In this document: in pieces, positions 9,660-17,430 of the stretch
Numbering within the stretch: the stretch's first letter is position 1
Layout of the letters: each line of letters begins with the position of its first letter
Origin: Bordetella parapertussis
GTDB lineage: Bacteria > Pseudomonadota > Gammaproteobacteria > Burkholderiales > Burkholderiaceae_C
DNA: 28,426 nt
NCBI GenBank assembly: GCA_945888535.1
Contig: CAMDAN010000022.1
Span: forward strand, 1 to 28,426
Direction of reading: 5' to 3'
The notes under the pieces: generated by a model
The model's input: only the letters and a program-made list of their open reading frames with translations
Told to the model about the DNA's origin: nothing
Database searches by the model: none
Translations under genes and position numbers: made by a program

Positions 9660-10388
9660 TCATAACTTTGCCACTTGTGTTGCCCTGACTACCGCGCCCT
9701 CCATCACCCTCGCCGTAAGTCCCTTTACCGTCACTTGAATTGGCACCTCAAACTCACCTTCAAAACGGCCATATTGCGCCATTTTAATTTGTACACCTGC
9801 GCTGGGTACGCTACCCGTCCATGGTTTGCCATTGAGCGTTCCATTCAGCGTGATCTCAATGCGCCCCGTAAATTCTGGCGCATTTTTGCGCGATTGAATG
9901 ACAAGCACTTGCCAGCGGATTTTGCCAGTATCTTTGACCTCGGCCTGCAAGCCTCTAATCGCCAAGCCGTCGTTGGCAGCAACTGGGATCAACTTCTCGA
10001 AAAATCCCAAGTCATCGCGAAGTCTTTGGTTGTCTGTTTCCAGTAATTTAACCTGCGCAGCCATCAGACCCGTTGTCGCTTTTTCTGTGGCGACCAAAAC
10101 CCCTGCCGTATTGGCTATCGACTGCGCTTGGTCGCGTTGCTCAATAGCGGCGTCTAAGTCGGCTTGTAAGCTGACCACCTTGGCGCGCGTTTTTATCAGT
10201 TCTTCAGAATGGCCCTTTTCTAAGCCTGCAATATCGCGCCCAAACTCAAAGGCCCACAAACCAATGGCTGCGCAAAATCCGAAAACAACTGCGATAAAGA
10301 CCCAGCGAAAAGGCCAAGGCAGGGCGCTGCGCACCGACATGCGTGGTGCGCTGATGGTGAGTCGGCGGCGTAACAATCGAAAGCGCAT
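9660..10388 (-). CDS. Membrane-anchored coiled-coil protein (DUF6776-like)
   Basis: This encodes a 242-residue protein of unknown function. The N-terminus is basic (residues 1-26), followed by one transmembrane helix (about 27-49), a long heptad-like helical stretch (about 55-135, rich in E, K, Q, L) and a beta-rich C-terminal domain (about 145-242: IRWQVLVIQ, GRIEITLNGTLNG, GRFEGEFEVP). The topology predicts a small cytoplasmic tail and a periplasmic coiled coil and domain. I associate it with the family named DUF6776 found beside bactofilin in Burkholderiales, but could not check. The start codon is only about 20 bases after the rpsI terminator stem. Confidence 0.8.
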   Translation of the reverse strand: MRFRLLRRRLTISAPRMSVRSALPWPFRWVFIAVVFGFCAAIGLWAFEFGRDIAGLEKGHSEELIKTRAKVVSLQADLDAAIEQRDQAQSIANTAGVLVATEKATTGLMAAQVKLLETDNQRLRDDLGFFEKLIPVAANDGLAIRGLQAEVKDTGKIRWQVLVIQSRKNAPEFTGRIEITLNGTLNGKPWTGSVPSAGVQIKMAQYGRFEGEFEVPIQVTVKGLTARVMEGAVVRATQVAKL

Positions 10389-10403
10389 AAAGAACCCTTA
10401 AAG

Positions 10404-10440
10404 GACAAAAGGCCACCCAAGCGATGCTCGGGCGGCCTTT
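10404..10440 (-). terminator. Intrinsic terminator after rplM-rpsI
   Basis: The stem AAAGGCC..AGC, loop, GCT..GGCCTTT spans 10408-10440. On the plus strand it has two A/C mismatches (10415 with 10433, 10419 with 10429). In the minus-strand RNA both become G-U pairs, so the 15-pair stem is continuous only for transcription coming from rpsI. A U-rich tail (UUUUGUCC, 10410-10403 in minus sense) follows. This direction-specific pairing marks it as the rplM-rpsI terminator. Confidence 0.88.
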
Positions 10441-10459
10441 TTTGCAATCCGGTGAAGGA

Positions 10460-10852
10460 TTAACGCTTGGAGAACTGCTTGCGACGGCGCGCGCCGTGGA
10501 AGCCGACCTTCTTACGTTCAACTTCGCGCGCATCACGCGTGACGAAGCCGGCTTGGCTCAGCATGGGCTTGAGCGTTGCATCGTAATCGATTAAAGCGCG
10601 TGTGATTCCGTGGCGGGTTGCGCCCGCTTGACCGGATTCACCACCGCCAGCCACATTGACCATGATGTCGAAAGTTTCGGCATGGTTGGTCAAAAGCAGA
10701 GGCTGCTTGCAAATCATGATGGAAGTAGCACGACCAAAGAAATTTTCAATGGCTTTGCCGTTCACGACGATTTGGCCGGAGCCTTTTTTCAAGAAAACGC
10801 GGGCCACGCTGGATTTGCGACGACCGGTTCCATTGTTCCAATCACCAATCAT
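10460..10852 (-). CDS. rpsI: 30S ribosomal protein S9
   Basis: This encodes a 130-residue ribosomal protein whose C-terminal tail reaches the P-site tRNA. The signatures [14 protein letters not shown] (about residues 8-21), [15 protein letters not shown] and the Lys/Arg tail ending KQFSKR are all present, and the length is standard. Its ATG overlaps the rplM stop in an ATGA arrangement (10849-10852), indicating translational coupling. A strong terminator follows about 20 bases downstream. Confidence 0.99.
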   Translation of the reverse strand: MIGDWNNGTGRRKSSVARVFLKKGSGQIVVNGKAIENFFGRATSIMICKQPLLLTNHAETFDIMVNVAGGGESGQAGATRHGITRALIDYDATLKPMLSQAGFVTRDAREVERKKVGFHGARRRKQFSKR

Positions 10853-11292
10853 TTTGCAGCTCCTGCGATTTCCAGCACTTTAGGCTGTTGGGCGGTATGG
10901 GGATGCTCAGCACCACCATAAACCTTGAGTTTTTTGATCATCGCGTAGCCCAGAGGGCCTTTTGGAAGCATGCCCTTGACGGCTTTTTCCAAAGCACGGC
11001 CAGGGAACTTGGCTTGCATATCGCGAAAGTTGATGGCGGAAATGCCACCGGGGTAGCCTGAGTGGCTGTAATACACTTTGTCGATGGATTTGGCACCCGT
11101 GACGCGCAGGCGAGCTGCGTTAATAACGACAATAAAGTCGCCTGTATCTACGTGAGGCGTGTAAATGGCCTTGTGTTTGCCGCGCAAACGGAGAGCAACT
11201 TCGCTGGCTACTCGTCCGAGGACCTTATCGGTCGCGTCAACCACAAACCACTCGTGCACGACCTCAGCGGGTTTTGCGCTGAAAGTTGACAT
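10849..11292 (-). CDS. rplM: 50S ribosomal protein L13
   Basis: This encodes a 147-residue early-assembly protein of the large subunit. The segments [45 protein letters not shown] and [19 protein letters not shown] are typical of betaproteobacterial L13, slightly longer than the E. coli 142 residues. It is first in the rplM-rpsI operon. A minus-strand TATAAT lies at 11418-11423, implying a leader of about 120 bases. Confidence 0.99.
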   Translation of the reverse strand: MSTFSAKPAEVVHEWFVVDATDKVLGRVASEVALRLRGKHKAIYTPHVDTGDFIVVINAARLRVTGAKSIDKVYYSHSGYPGGISAINFRDMQAKFPGRALEKAVKGMLPKGPLGYAMIKKLKVYGGAEHPHTAQQPKVLEIAGAAK

Positions 11293-11423
11293 GAGTTTTC
11301 TCTTTAAAAAGAAGGGTTTGTTGGGCTCTTTTCCACGGTCGGCACTCCACTAGCGGGAGTCTCTTAGGTGGGGAACAAGCTTCGCCGCGGAGCCACTAAT
11401 GCGCTGCGAAGCCTTCTATTATA
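11293..11423 (-). promoter_or_regulatory. rplM-rpsI promoter and leader
   Basis: Read on the minus strand, a perfect TATAAT -10 box is at 11423-11418. The -35 about 17 bases upstream (near TTAGGT) is weak. The implied leader of about 120 bases contains a small stem, ACTCC pairing with GGAGT around a 7-base loop (about 11342-11358). Ribosomal protein operons are often self-regulated through such leaders, but nothing here proves it. Confidence 0.6.
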
Positions 11424-11477
11424 CAAACTTAAGGCAAATCACCTAATTGGCCCTCGCGCGGGTTACCATCACCGCCT

Positions 11478-12368
11478 ATGTTTAGTTATCGACACGCTTT
11501 TCACGCTGGCAACCACGCCGACGTTCTCAAACACACCGTCTTACTGGCTGTGCTCAAGCACATGGCGCAAAAAGACACGGCTTTTACGGTTTTTGACACC
11601 CATGCTGGGGCTGGCTTGTACCGGCTCGACGGGGATTATGCGCAAACCAGTGCGGAAGCATCGCAAGGGTTTCTGAAATTGATTGCCGCCAAGCCAGAGC
11701 AGCCTTTCGCCCCTGCTATTCAAGACTATATTGACCTGGTTGCCAGCTTTAATGCGGGTGGGCAGTGGAAAGTGTACCCAGGCTCGCCCTTTATCATTCA
11801 ACAGCAATTACGCGGGCGTGACAAACTCAAACTCTTTGAGCTTCACCCCACCGACACCAAAACCTTGACGGCCAATATTGCCCAGTTGGAAGCCGGTCGG
11901 CAGGTCGCCATTGAGCGCGAAGATGGTTTTGAAGGGGTTAAGAAATTCTTGCCACCTCCCTCTCGGCGCGCTTTGTTGTTGTGTGATCCCAGTTACGAAG
12001 TCAAGCACGACTATGCGCGCGTGAGCGCGATGGTGGCAGATGCGTTGCTGCGTTTTGCCACAGGAACCTACGTCGTGTGGTACCCGATTATTCCGCGCCC
12101 TGAAGCGCATGATCTGCCAAGAAAACTCAAAACCTTGGCTAATAAGGCGGGCAAAAGTTGGCTAGAAGCCACCTTGACCGTTAAATCTAGCAAACTGCAG
12201 CAGAGCGATGAAGGTGAGACCATCCGCCCCGGCCTACCGGCCAGCGGGATGTTCCTCATTAATCCGCCTTTTACGCTCAAGGCCGTTTTAAAAGATGCGC
12301 TGCCGCAGTTGGTCGCTATTCTCAAACAAGACCAACACGCCACCTACACCTTAGAGTCAGGCGGCTAG
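11478..12368 (+). CDS. rlmJ: 23S rRNA m6A2030 methyltransferase RlmJ
   Basis: This encodes a 296-residue SAM-dependent methyltransferase that makes N6-methyladenine at 23S rRNA position 2030. The N-terminus MFSYRHAFHAGNHADVLKH is the RlmJ signature. FDTHAGAGLY (about 39-48) is the SAM-binding loop, and the catalytic N6-adenine motif is at 170-174 as DPSYE, where the common form is DPPYE. The Pro-to-Ser change is conservative for the loop but worth noting. The last 12 bases overlap the 3' end of the convergent metF. Confidence 0.95.
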   Translation: MFSYRHAFHAGNHADVLKHTVLLAVLKHMAQKDTAFTVFDTHAGAGLYRLDGDYAQTSAEASQGFLKLIAAKPEQPFAPAIQDYIDLVASFNAGGQWKVYPGSPFIIQQQLRGRDKLKLFELHPTDTKTLTANIAQLEAGRQVAIEREDGFEGVKKFLPPPSRRALLLCDPSYEVKHDYARVSAMVADALLRFATGTYVVWYPIIPRPEAHDLPRKLKTLANKAGKSWLEATLTVKSSKLQQSDEGETIRPGLPASGMFLINPPFTLKAVLKDALPQLVAILKQDQHATYTLESGG

Positions 12369-13199
12369 GCCCAGTCGCTCGCACAGCGCCAAGGTCGGCT
12401 CGCTGTGGTTCAAGGTGTAGAAGTGAAAAGACGGCGCACCGCCGGCGCGTAGTTGATCGCATAAATCGGTCACCACGTCCAAGCCAAACGCTTTGATGGA
12501 CTCGACATCATCGCCAAAGCTTTGTAAACGCAAGCGAATCCATCGGGGAATTTCAGCACCGCAGGCGTCCGAAAATCGAATCAATTGGGCGGCATTGGTG
12601 ATGGGCAAAATACCTGGGACAACCGGGATATGCAAGCCCAATGCGTCCAAGTCCTCTACAAATCGAAAGTAGGCATCCGAGTTGTAAAAATACTGGGTGA
12701 TTGCGGAGTTGGCCCCTGCGCGTACCTTGGCAGCAAAGGCTTGGAGATCGGCGGTTTGCGAAAGGGCTTGGGGATGAACTTCGGGGTAGGCTGCAACGTC
12801 AATGTGAAAGTCAGCCCCAGTCTCTGCCCGAATAAAAGCGACCAAATCTGAGGCATATAAAAAATCACCCGCGTGGTAGCCCTCAGGCAAATCTCCTCGC
12901 AAAGCCACCAAACGTTGAACGCCCATGGCTTTGAGGGTGGCGAGTTGCGTTCGAACCGTTTCGCGGGTGGCGTTGATACAAGTGAAATGCGACGCGGTGG
13001 GTGCGCCTTCTGCCAGCATCTCCCCCACCGTGCTAAATGTGCCTTCCTGCGTGGATCCAGCCGCACCAAAAGTGACTGAACAAAAAGCAGGTTTAAGAAT
13101 AGAGAGTTGCTGACGCACTAGGCGCAGCTTATCCACCCCTTGCGCCGTCTTGGGAGGAAAGAATTCCAGACCCACTGGAATTCGAGGAGAAGAAAACAT
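12357..13199 (-). CDS. metF: 5,10-methylenetetrahydrofolate reductase
   Basis: This encodes a 280-residue flavoenzyme that reduces methylene-THF to methyl-THF, the methyl donor for methionine synthase. GLEFFPPKT (catalytic Glu12), TFGAAGST, LRGDLPEG, AAYPEVHP and the flavin-site segment TQYFYN are all present. The frame extends upstream to 13292, into the tlyA coding region, but the ATG at 13199 gives the family N-terminus (MFSSPRIPVGLEFF) and is preferred; a GAGA lies before it. It is the last gene of the ahcY-tlyA-metF operon, 25 bases after tlyA, and so probably shares control by the SAH riboswitch. Confidence 0.96.
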   Translation of the reverse strand: MFSSPRIPVGLEFFPPKTAQGVDKLRLVRQQLSILKPAFCSVTFGAAGSTQEGTFSTVGEMLAEGAPTASHFTCINATRETVRTQLATLKAMGVQRLVALRGDLPEGYHAGDFLYASDLVAFIRAETGADFHIDVAAYPEVHPQALSQTADLQAFAAKVRAGANSAITQYFYNSDAYFRFVEDLDALGLHIPVVPGILPITNAAQLIRFSDACGAEIPRWIRLRLQSFGDDVESIKAFGLDVVTDLCDQLRAGGAPSFHFYTLNHSEPTLALCERLGLAA

Positions 13200-13224
13200 G
13201 GTGTTCTCAATCGGAAATAACTGT

Positions 13225-14073
13225 TTAGGCCGGTTTATGGGCGCAAATAAAGAACTCGTGGTTGCCGTCGCCCCCGGCAATGGGGGAGTCAAACCACGCG
13301 GTGACCGTCAGGCCTAAATCGGCGCATGCGTCTCGAAGACGCTGCTCTACCAACAGGTACATGGATGCGTCTTTGACAATTCCGCCTTTTCCCACTTGCC
13401 CCGGTTGTAATTCAAACTGGGGTTTAACCAGCGTGAGCAATGTGCCCCCAGGTTTAAGCAAAGGGACCACGGCAGGGAGCACCAACGTCTGGGAAATGAA
13501 AGACAAATCGCCCACCACCAAATCAAACGCAGGGACAAATTCAGACGCAGCCGCTAAGGCGGCCTCATCTGAATTAGGCAAAGTCGAATCATCTTCAGCA
13601 TCAAACATACCGTCCGAACCAACGCTGTCTTCGTACGCAGCAATCAGATCGGCAGCCTCCAAGGCACGGGCATTGACTTTTTCCACGCACAGCACGCGCG
13701 GATCGGTTCGCAATTGGGGATGAAGTTGGGCGCTGCCCACATCGACCCCCACCACCGATACCGCACCGTGCTGCAACAAGCAGTCGGTAAAACCGCCAGT
13801 GGACTGGCCTACATCCAAGCAAGCCATCCCCTTTACATTCAAGCCCACGTGTGCAAGCGCCGCTTCTAGCTTTAAGCCGCCGCGTGAAACGTAGCGGGCT
13901 TCAGCATTGTTAAGCAGGCGAACAGACGCGCCCTCAGGGACGTCGTCGCCATTTTTAACGATACGCTTCCACGTATCGCCTTGCAGCCACTCCACGCCAT
14001 CGGCAATCAGCCGTTGGGCTTGGGAGCGGGTACTCGCGAGTTGGATGTGAACTAGGAGTTGGTCAATGCGCAT
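13225..14073 (-). CDS. tlyA: TlyA family rRNA 2'-O-methyltransferase
   Basis: This encodes a 282-residue protein with an N-terminal S4 RNA-binding domain (about 1-60, MRIDQLLVHIQLASTRSQAQRLI) and an FtsJ-like methyltransferase domain: SAM loop CLDVGQSTGGFTD (about 85-97), VVGDLSFIS, and KPQFE. TlyA proteins methylate rRNA riboses; the older hemolysin name is misleading. An acidic insert of about 35 residues (about 146-180, rich in D, E, S, A) interrupts the methyltransferase domain before FDLVVGDLSF and is longer than I expect for the family. It lies 9 bases after ahcY and 25 before metF. As a SAM consumer it produces the SAH that AhcY removes. Confidence 0.92.
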   Translation of the reverse strand: MRIDQLLVHIQLASTRSQAQRLIADGVEWLQGDTWKRIVKNGDDVPEGASVRLLNNAEARYVSRGGLKLEAALAHVGLNVKGMACLDVGQSTGGFTDCLLQHGAVSVVGVDVGSAQLHPQLRTDPRVLCVEKVNARALEAADLIAAYEDSVGSDGMFDAEDDSTLPNSDEAALAAASEFVPAFDLVVGDLSFISQTLVLPAVVPLLKPGGTLLTLVKPQFELQPGQVGKGGIVKDASMYLLVEQRLRDACADLGLTVTAWFDSPIAGGDGNHEFFICAHKPA

Positions 14074-14082
14074 GCAGGCGCA

Positions 14083-15534
14083 TCAATACCGGTAGGTATC
14101 CGCTTTGTAAGGGCCAGCCTTGTTGACGCCAATGTAAGCCGCTTGTTCGGTGGTGAGTTCGGTCAGCATCGCGCCGACTTTCTTCAGGTGCAAACGGGCT
14201 ACTTTTTCATCCAAATGCTTTGGCAATACATAGACCTGACCATTTTTGTATTCTTTAGGCTTGGTGAACAACTCGATCTGAGCGATCGTTTGGTTGGCAA
14301 AGCTCGAAGACATCACAAAACTGGGGTGACCTGTGCCGCAGCCTAAATTAACCAAGCGTCCCTTGGCCAACAAAATAATGCGCTTGCCAGGTTTTTTGCC
14401 TTGGCTTGGGAAAATAACATGGTCGACTTGGGGCTTAATTTCTTCCCATTTGCATTTTTCTAGGGACTCAACGTCGATCTCATTGTCAAAGTGACCGATG
14501 TTGCAAACAATGGCTTGGTCTTTCATGGCTGCCATGTGCTTGTAGGTGATGACGTTTTTGTTGCCAGTGGCCGAGACAAAAATGTCAGCCTTGTCCGCTG
14601 CGTATTCCATGGTCACCACTTTGTAGCCTTCCATGGCTGCTTGTAGCGCGTTGATCGGATCGACTTCGGTAACCCACACTTGTGCGGACAAAGCGCGCAA
14701 TGCTTGGGCAGAACCCTTGCCCACGTCGCCGTAACCGGCGACCAAGGCGACTTTTCCTGCAATCATCACGTCGGTCGCGCGCTTGATCGCGTCAACCAAA
14801 GATTCACGGCAGCCATACAAGTTATCAAACTTGGATTTGGTTACCGAATCATTGACGTTGATCGCGCGGAAAGCGAGTTCGCCTTTGGCAGACATTTCGT
14901 TCAAACGCAAAACGCCCGTGGTGGTTTCTTCGGTCACACCGACGATATTTTTCAAACGGCGGCTGTACCAAGTGGGATCGATTTTGAGTTTGGCTTTGAT
15001 ACTTTTGAACAGGCAAATCTCTTCTTCACTTTTCGGCTTAGCCAAGACTTTGATGTCTTTCTCAGCTTTGGTGCCCAAATGGATGAGCAACGTAGCGTCA
15101 CCGCCGTCGTCCAAAATCATATTGGGGCCTTCGGCAGCCGTGCCTTTGCGTCCAGAGAATTCAAAAATACGGTGGGTGTAATCCCAGTAATCGGTCAAGT
15201 TCTCGCCCTTGTAGGCAAACACAGGCGTACCAGCAGCGACCAGTGCTGCAGCGGCGTGGTCTTGGGTCGAGAAAATATTGCATGAAGCCCAGCGGACTTC
15301 AGCGCCCAAAGCTTGCAGTGTTTCCACCAATACACCGGTTTGAATGGTCATATGCAAAGAGCCGGTAATACGCGCGCCCTTGAGGGGCTGGGCTTTGGCA
15401 AACTCTTCGCGAATAGCCATCAAGCCGGGCATTTCCGTTTGGGCAATGTTGAGTTCTTTGCGGCCCCAAGCGGCTAGGCTCAGGTCTGCAATTTCGTAGT
15501 CTTGGTTTTTAATCGGTTTCAATACAGCGTTCAT
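14083..15534 (-). CDS. ahcY: S-adenosylhomocysteine hydrolase
   Basis: This encodes a 483-residue NAD-dependent cytosolic enzyme that splits SAH into adenosine and homocysteine and so relieves product inhibition of methyltransferases. [30 protein letters not shown], the NAD loop [13 protein letters not shown] and the C-terminal [10 protein letters not shown] are diagnostic. The length includes the insert seen in bacterial and plant forms. A GGAG ribosome site (15541-15544, minus strand) precedes the ATG. It is the first gene behind an SAH riboswitch and heads ahcY-tlyA-metF. Confidence 0.98.
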   Translation of the reverse strand: MNAVLKPIKNQDYEIADLSLAAWGRKELNIAQTEMPGLMAIREEFAKAQPLKGARITGSLHMTIQTGVLVETLQALGAEVRWASCNIFSTQDHAAAALVAAGTPVFAYKGENLTDYWDYTHRIFEFSGRKGTAAEGPNMILDDGGDATLLIHLGTKAEKDIKVLAKPKSEEEICLFKSIKAKLKIDPTWYSRRLKNIVGVTEETTTGVLRLNEMSAKGELAFRAINVNDSVTKSKFDNLYGCRESLVDAIKRATDVMIAGKVALVAGYGDVGKGSAQALRALSAQVWVTEVDPINALQAAMEGYKVVTMEYAADKADIFVSATGNKNVITYKHMAAMKDQAIVCNIGHFDNEIDVESLEKCKWEEIKPQVDHVIFPSQGKKPGKRIILLAKGRLVNLGCGTGHPSFVMSSSFANQTIAQIELFTKPKEYKNGQVYVLPKHLDEKVARLHLKKVGAMLTELTTEQAAYIGVNKAGPYKADTYRY

Positions 15535-15628
15535 GGCTCACTCCAAAAATAAAAAAATAGATTTGAACAACCGCAGATCTGCAGCAGAGAAACTTCTTAA
15601 GGGGGAAGCCTCACCTCACAGAGCCGTG

Positions 15629-15717
15629 GGTGAGCGCAGTTGGTGCGGTAAAAAGGCGATTGCCTAGGTACGCGGTCCGAGCCTCATTCACACTGTGTGA
15701 ACTGCAACGCTCCTCGG
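15629..15717 (-). ncRNA. SAH riboswitch aptamer upstream of ahcY
   Basis: In minus-strand RNA the order is CCGAGGAGCGUUGCAG, a hairpin, GGCUCGG, then CAACUGCGCUCACC, which follows the SAH riboswitch consensus. P1 pairs CCGAG (15717-15713) with CUCGG (15681-15677). P2 is UUCACA-CAG-UGUGAA (15701-15687). The pseudoknot pairs GAGCG of the first strand with CGCUC at 15636-15632. SAH riboswitches raise expression of ahcY operons when SAH accumulates. A second hairpin, CUCACCCAC..GUG-A-GGUGAG (15634-15610), reuses three of the pseudoknot bases and could be the switching element. Confidence 0.93.
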
Positions 15718-15726
15718 ATACTGCGA

Positions 15727-15732
15727 ATTATA
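15727..15732 (-). promoter_or_regulatory. -10 box of the ahcY operon
   Basis: A perfect TATAAT on the minus strand ends about 10 bases before the first P1 base of the SAH aptamer. That is where the promoter must be for the whole aptamer to be transcribed. The -35 is weak (TTCTAA at an 18-base spacing). Confidence 0.7.
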
Positions 15733-15798
15733 CGTAAAACGCAGCGCCGCTTAGAATCAAAGACCCCTTTTTACGTGATACCTCCCTGGAATTGACCT

Positions 15799-17430
15799 GT
15801 GTCTTTTGAACAAGAAACCCGCCGCCGCCGCACTTTTGCGATTATTTCCCACCCGGACGCGGGCAAAACAACGCTGACGGAGAAGCTGTTGCTGTTCTCG
15901 GGCGCGATTCAAATTGCGGGCTCGGTGAAAGCGCGAAAAGCCACGCGTCACGCGACCAGCGACTGGATGGAGATTGAAAAACAGCGGGGTATTTCTGTGG
16001 CATCGAGCGTGATGCAAATGGTGTACCGAGACCACGTCATCAACTTGCTTGATACCCCAGGCCACAAAGACTTTTCAGAAGATACGTACCGCGTGCTCAC
16101 CGCCGTCGATGCTGCGTTGATGGTGATTGATGCTGCCAATGGTGTGGAATCACAAACTCGCCGCTTGATCGAAGTTTGCCGACAGCGCGACACTCCCATC
16201 ATCACCTTTGTCAACAAAATGGATCGCGAGGTGCGTGAGCCTTTGGATATTTTGGATGAGATCGAGCGCGAACTCGGAATGCCTTGCGTGCCCATGACTT
16301 GGCCGGTCGGCCAAGGCAAAGCTTTTGGCGGCATCATCAATTTGCGCACGCAAGCCATGACGGTGTTCGAGAGCGGGAGCGAGCGCCGGCCGCAAGATTT
16401 TGATGCTGTGCGATTGAATGATGCCGATGTCTTGGCCAAGCGTTTTGGCCACGAGTGGACCAGCGCATTAGAAAGTATGGAGTTGGCCACAGGCGCTTCG
16501 CCCGCATGGGACCACGCAGCCTTTTTAGCGGGCAAGCAAACGCCGGTATTTTTTGGTTCTGGTGTGAATAATTTTGGAGTGATGGAAGTCCTTGACGCCT
16601 TGGTCGATTTGGCGCCCAGCCCGCAGTCACGAACCAGCACCACCTTGGTCAACCGCCAGCCGGTGGTGAAAGAGGTACAGCCCGAAGACCAAGCCTTTAG
16701 TGGCGTGGTTTTTAAGGTCCAGGCCAATATGGATGCCAACCACCGTGACCGCATTGCCTTTGTGCGCATGGCCTCGGGCAAATACACGCCAGGGATGAAA
16801 CTCAAAGTGATGCGCACGGCCAAAGAGCTGCGCCCCACCAGCGTGGTGACTTTCATGAGCCAGCGCCGCGAGGCCGTGGAAGAAGCCTATGCCGGTGATA
16901 TCGTGGGCTTTACCACCCACGGGGGCGTTCAATTGGGCGACACGATCACCGACGGAACCGTGAACCTGCAATACACAGGTTTGCCATTTTTTGCGCCTGA
17001 ACTTTTTATGACGGTGGTGCTTAAAAATCCGCTGCGCACCAAACAACTTCAACAAGGTTTGGCGCAGTTAGGCGAAGAAGGTGCGATCCAAGTGTTCAAG
17101 CCCGAGATGGGTGGCAATATGCTCTTGGGCGCCATCGGCCAGTTGCAATTCGAAGTGGTGCAACACCGTTTGAAGGGCGAGTACGACGCCGATATTCGTC
17201 TTGAAGGAAGCCAGTACACCGGAGCGCGTTGGATTACGGCAGACACGCCAGCAGAACTGCGCGATTTTGTACACGCCTATCCCCAACGCATGGCGCGCGA
17301 TGCGGCCGATACCTTGGCCTATTTGTGCACCTCGCCGTATGACGTTCGCTTGGCTCAGGAGCGGTTTCCTAAAATCCACTTCCACCCGCTGCGCGAACAT
17401 GCCGGTTTGTCCTTAGGCAGCGCGGGCTAA
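15799..17430 (+). CDS. prfC: Peptide chain release factor 3
   Basis: This encodes a 543-residue translational GTPase that removes RF1/RF2 from the ribosome after termination. G1 is HPDAGKTTL (about 18-26), the switch segment EKQRGISVASSVMQM and G3 DTPGHKDFSEDTYR are RF3-type, G4 is NKMDRE, and the C-terminal domains are complete. The start is a GTG at 15799 with GGA about 10 bases upstream, giving the expected MSFEQETRRRRTFAIISHPD. It diverges from the ahcY operon, with a shared promoter region of about 66 bases. Its last 18 bases overlap the end of uvrA on the other strand. Confidence 0.98.
   Translation: MSFEQETRRRRTFAIISHPDAGKTTLTEKLLLFSGAIQIAGSVKARKATRHATSDWMEIEKQRGISVASSVMQMVYRDHVINLLDTPGHKDFSEDTYRVLTAVDAALMVIDAANGVESQTRRLIEVCRQRDTPIITFVNKMDREVREPLDILDEIERELGMPCVPMTWPVGQGKAFGGIINLRTQAMTVFESGSERRPQDFDAVRLNDADVLAKRFGHEWTSALESMELATGASPAWDHAAFLAGKQTPVFFGSGVNNFGVMEVLDALVDLAPSPQSRTSTTLVNRQPVVKEVQPEDQAFSGVVFKVQANMDANHRDRIAFVRMASGKYTPGMKLKVMRTAKELRPTSVVTFMSQRREAVEEAYAGDIVGFTTHGGVQLGDTITDGTVNLQYTGLPFFAPELFMTVVLKNPLRTKQLQQGLAQLGEEGAIQVFKPEMGGNMLLGAIGQLQFEVVQHRLKGEYDADIRLEGSQYTGARWITADTPAELRDFVHAYPQRMARDAADTLAYLCTSPYDVRLAQERFPKIHFHPLREHAGLSLGSAG

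Noticed and set aside
15573..15582. GCAGATCTGC palindrome followed by a T-rich run before ahcY as a terminator
   Set aside because: The palindrome has no loop of its own and the T-run is about 20 bases away, so an intrinsic terminator is not credible.
12357..17430. Convergent overlaps rlmJ/metF (12 bases) and prfC/uvrA (18 bases) as antisense regulation
   Set aside because: Short 3' overlaps between convergent genes are common and nothing else points to regulation.
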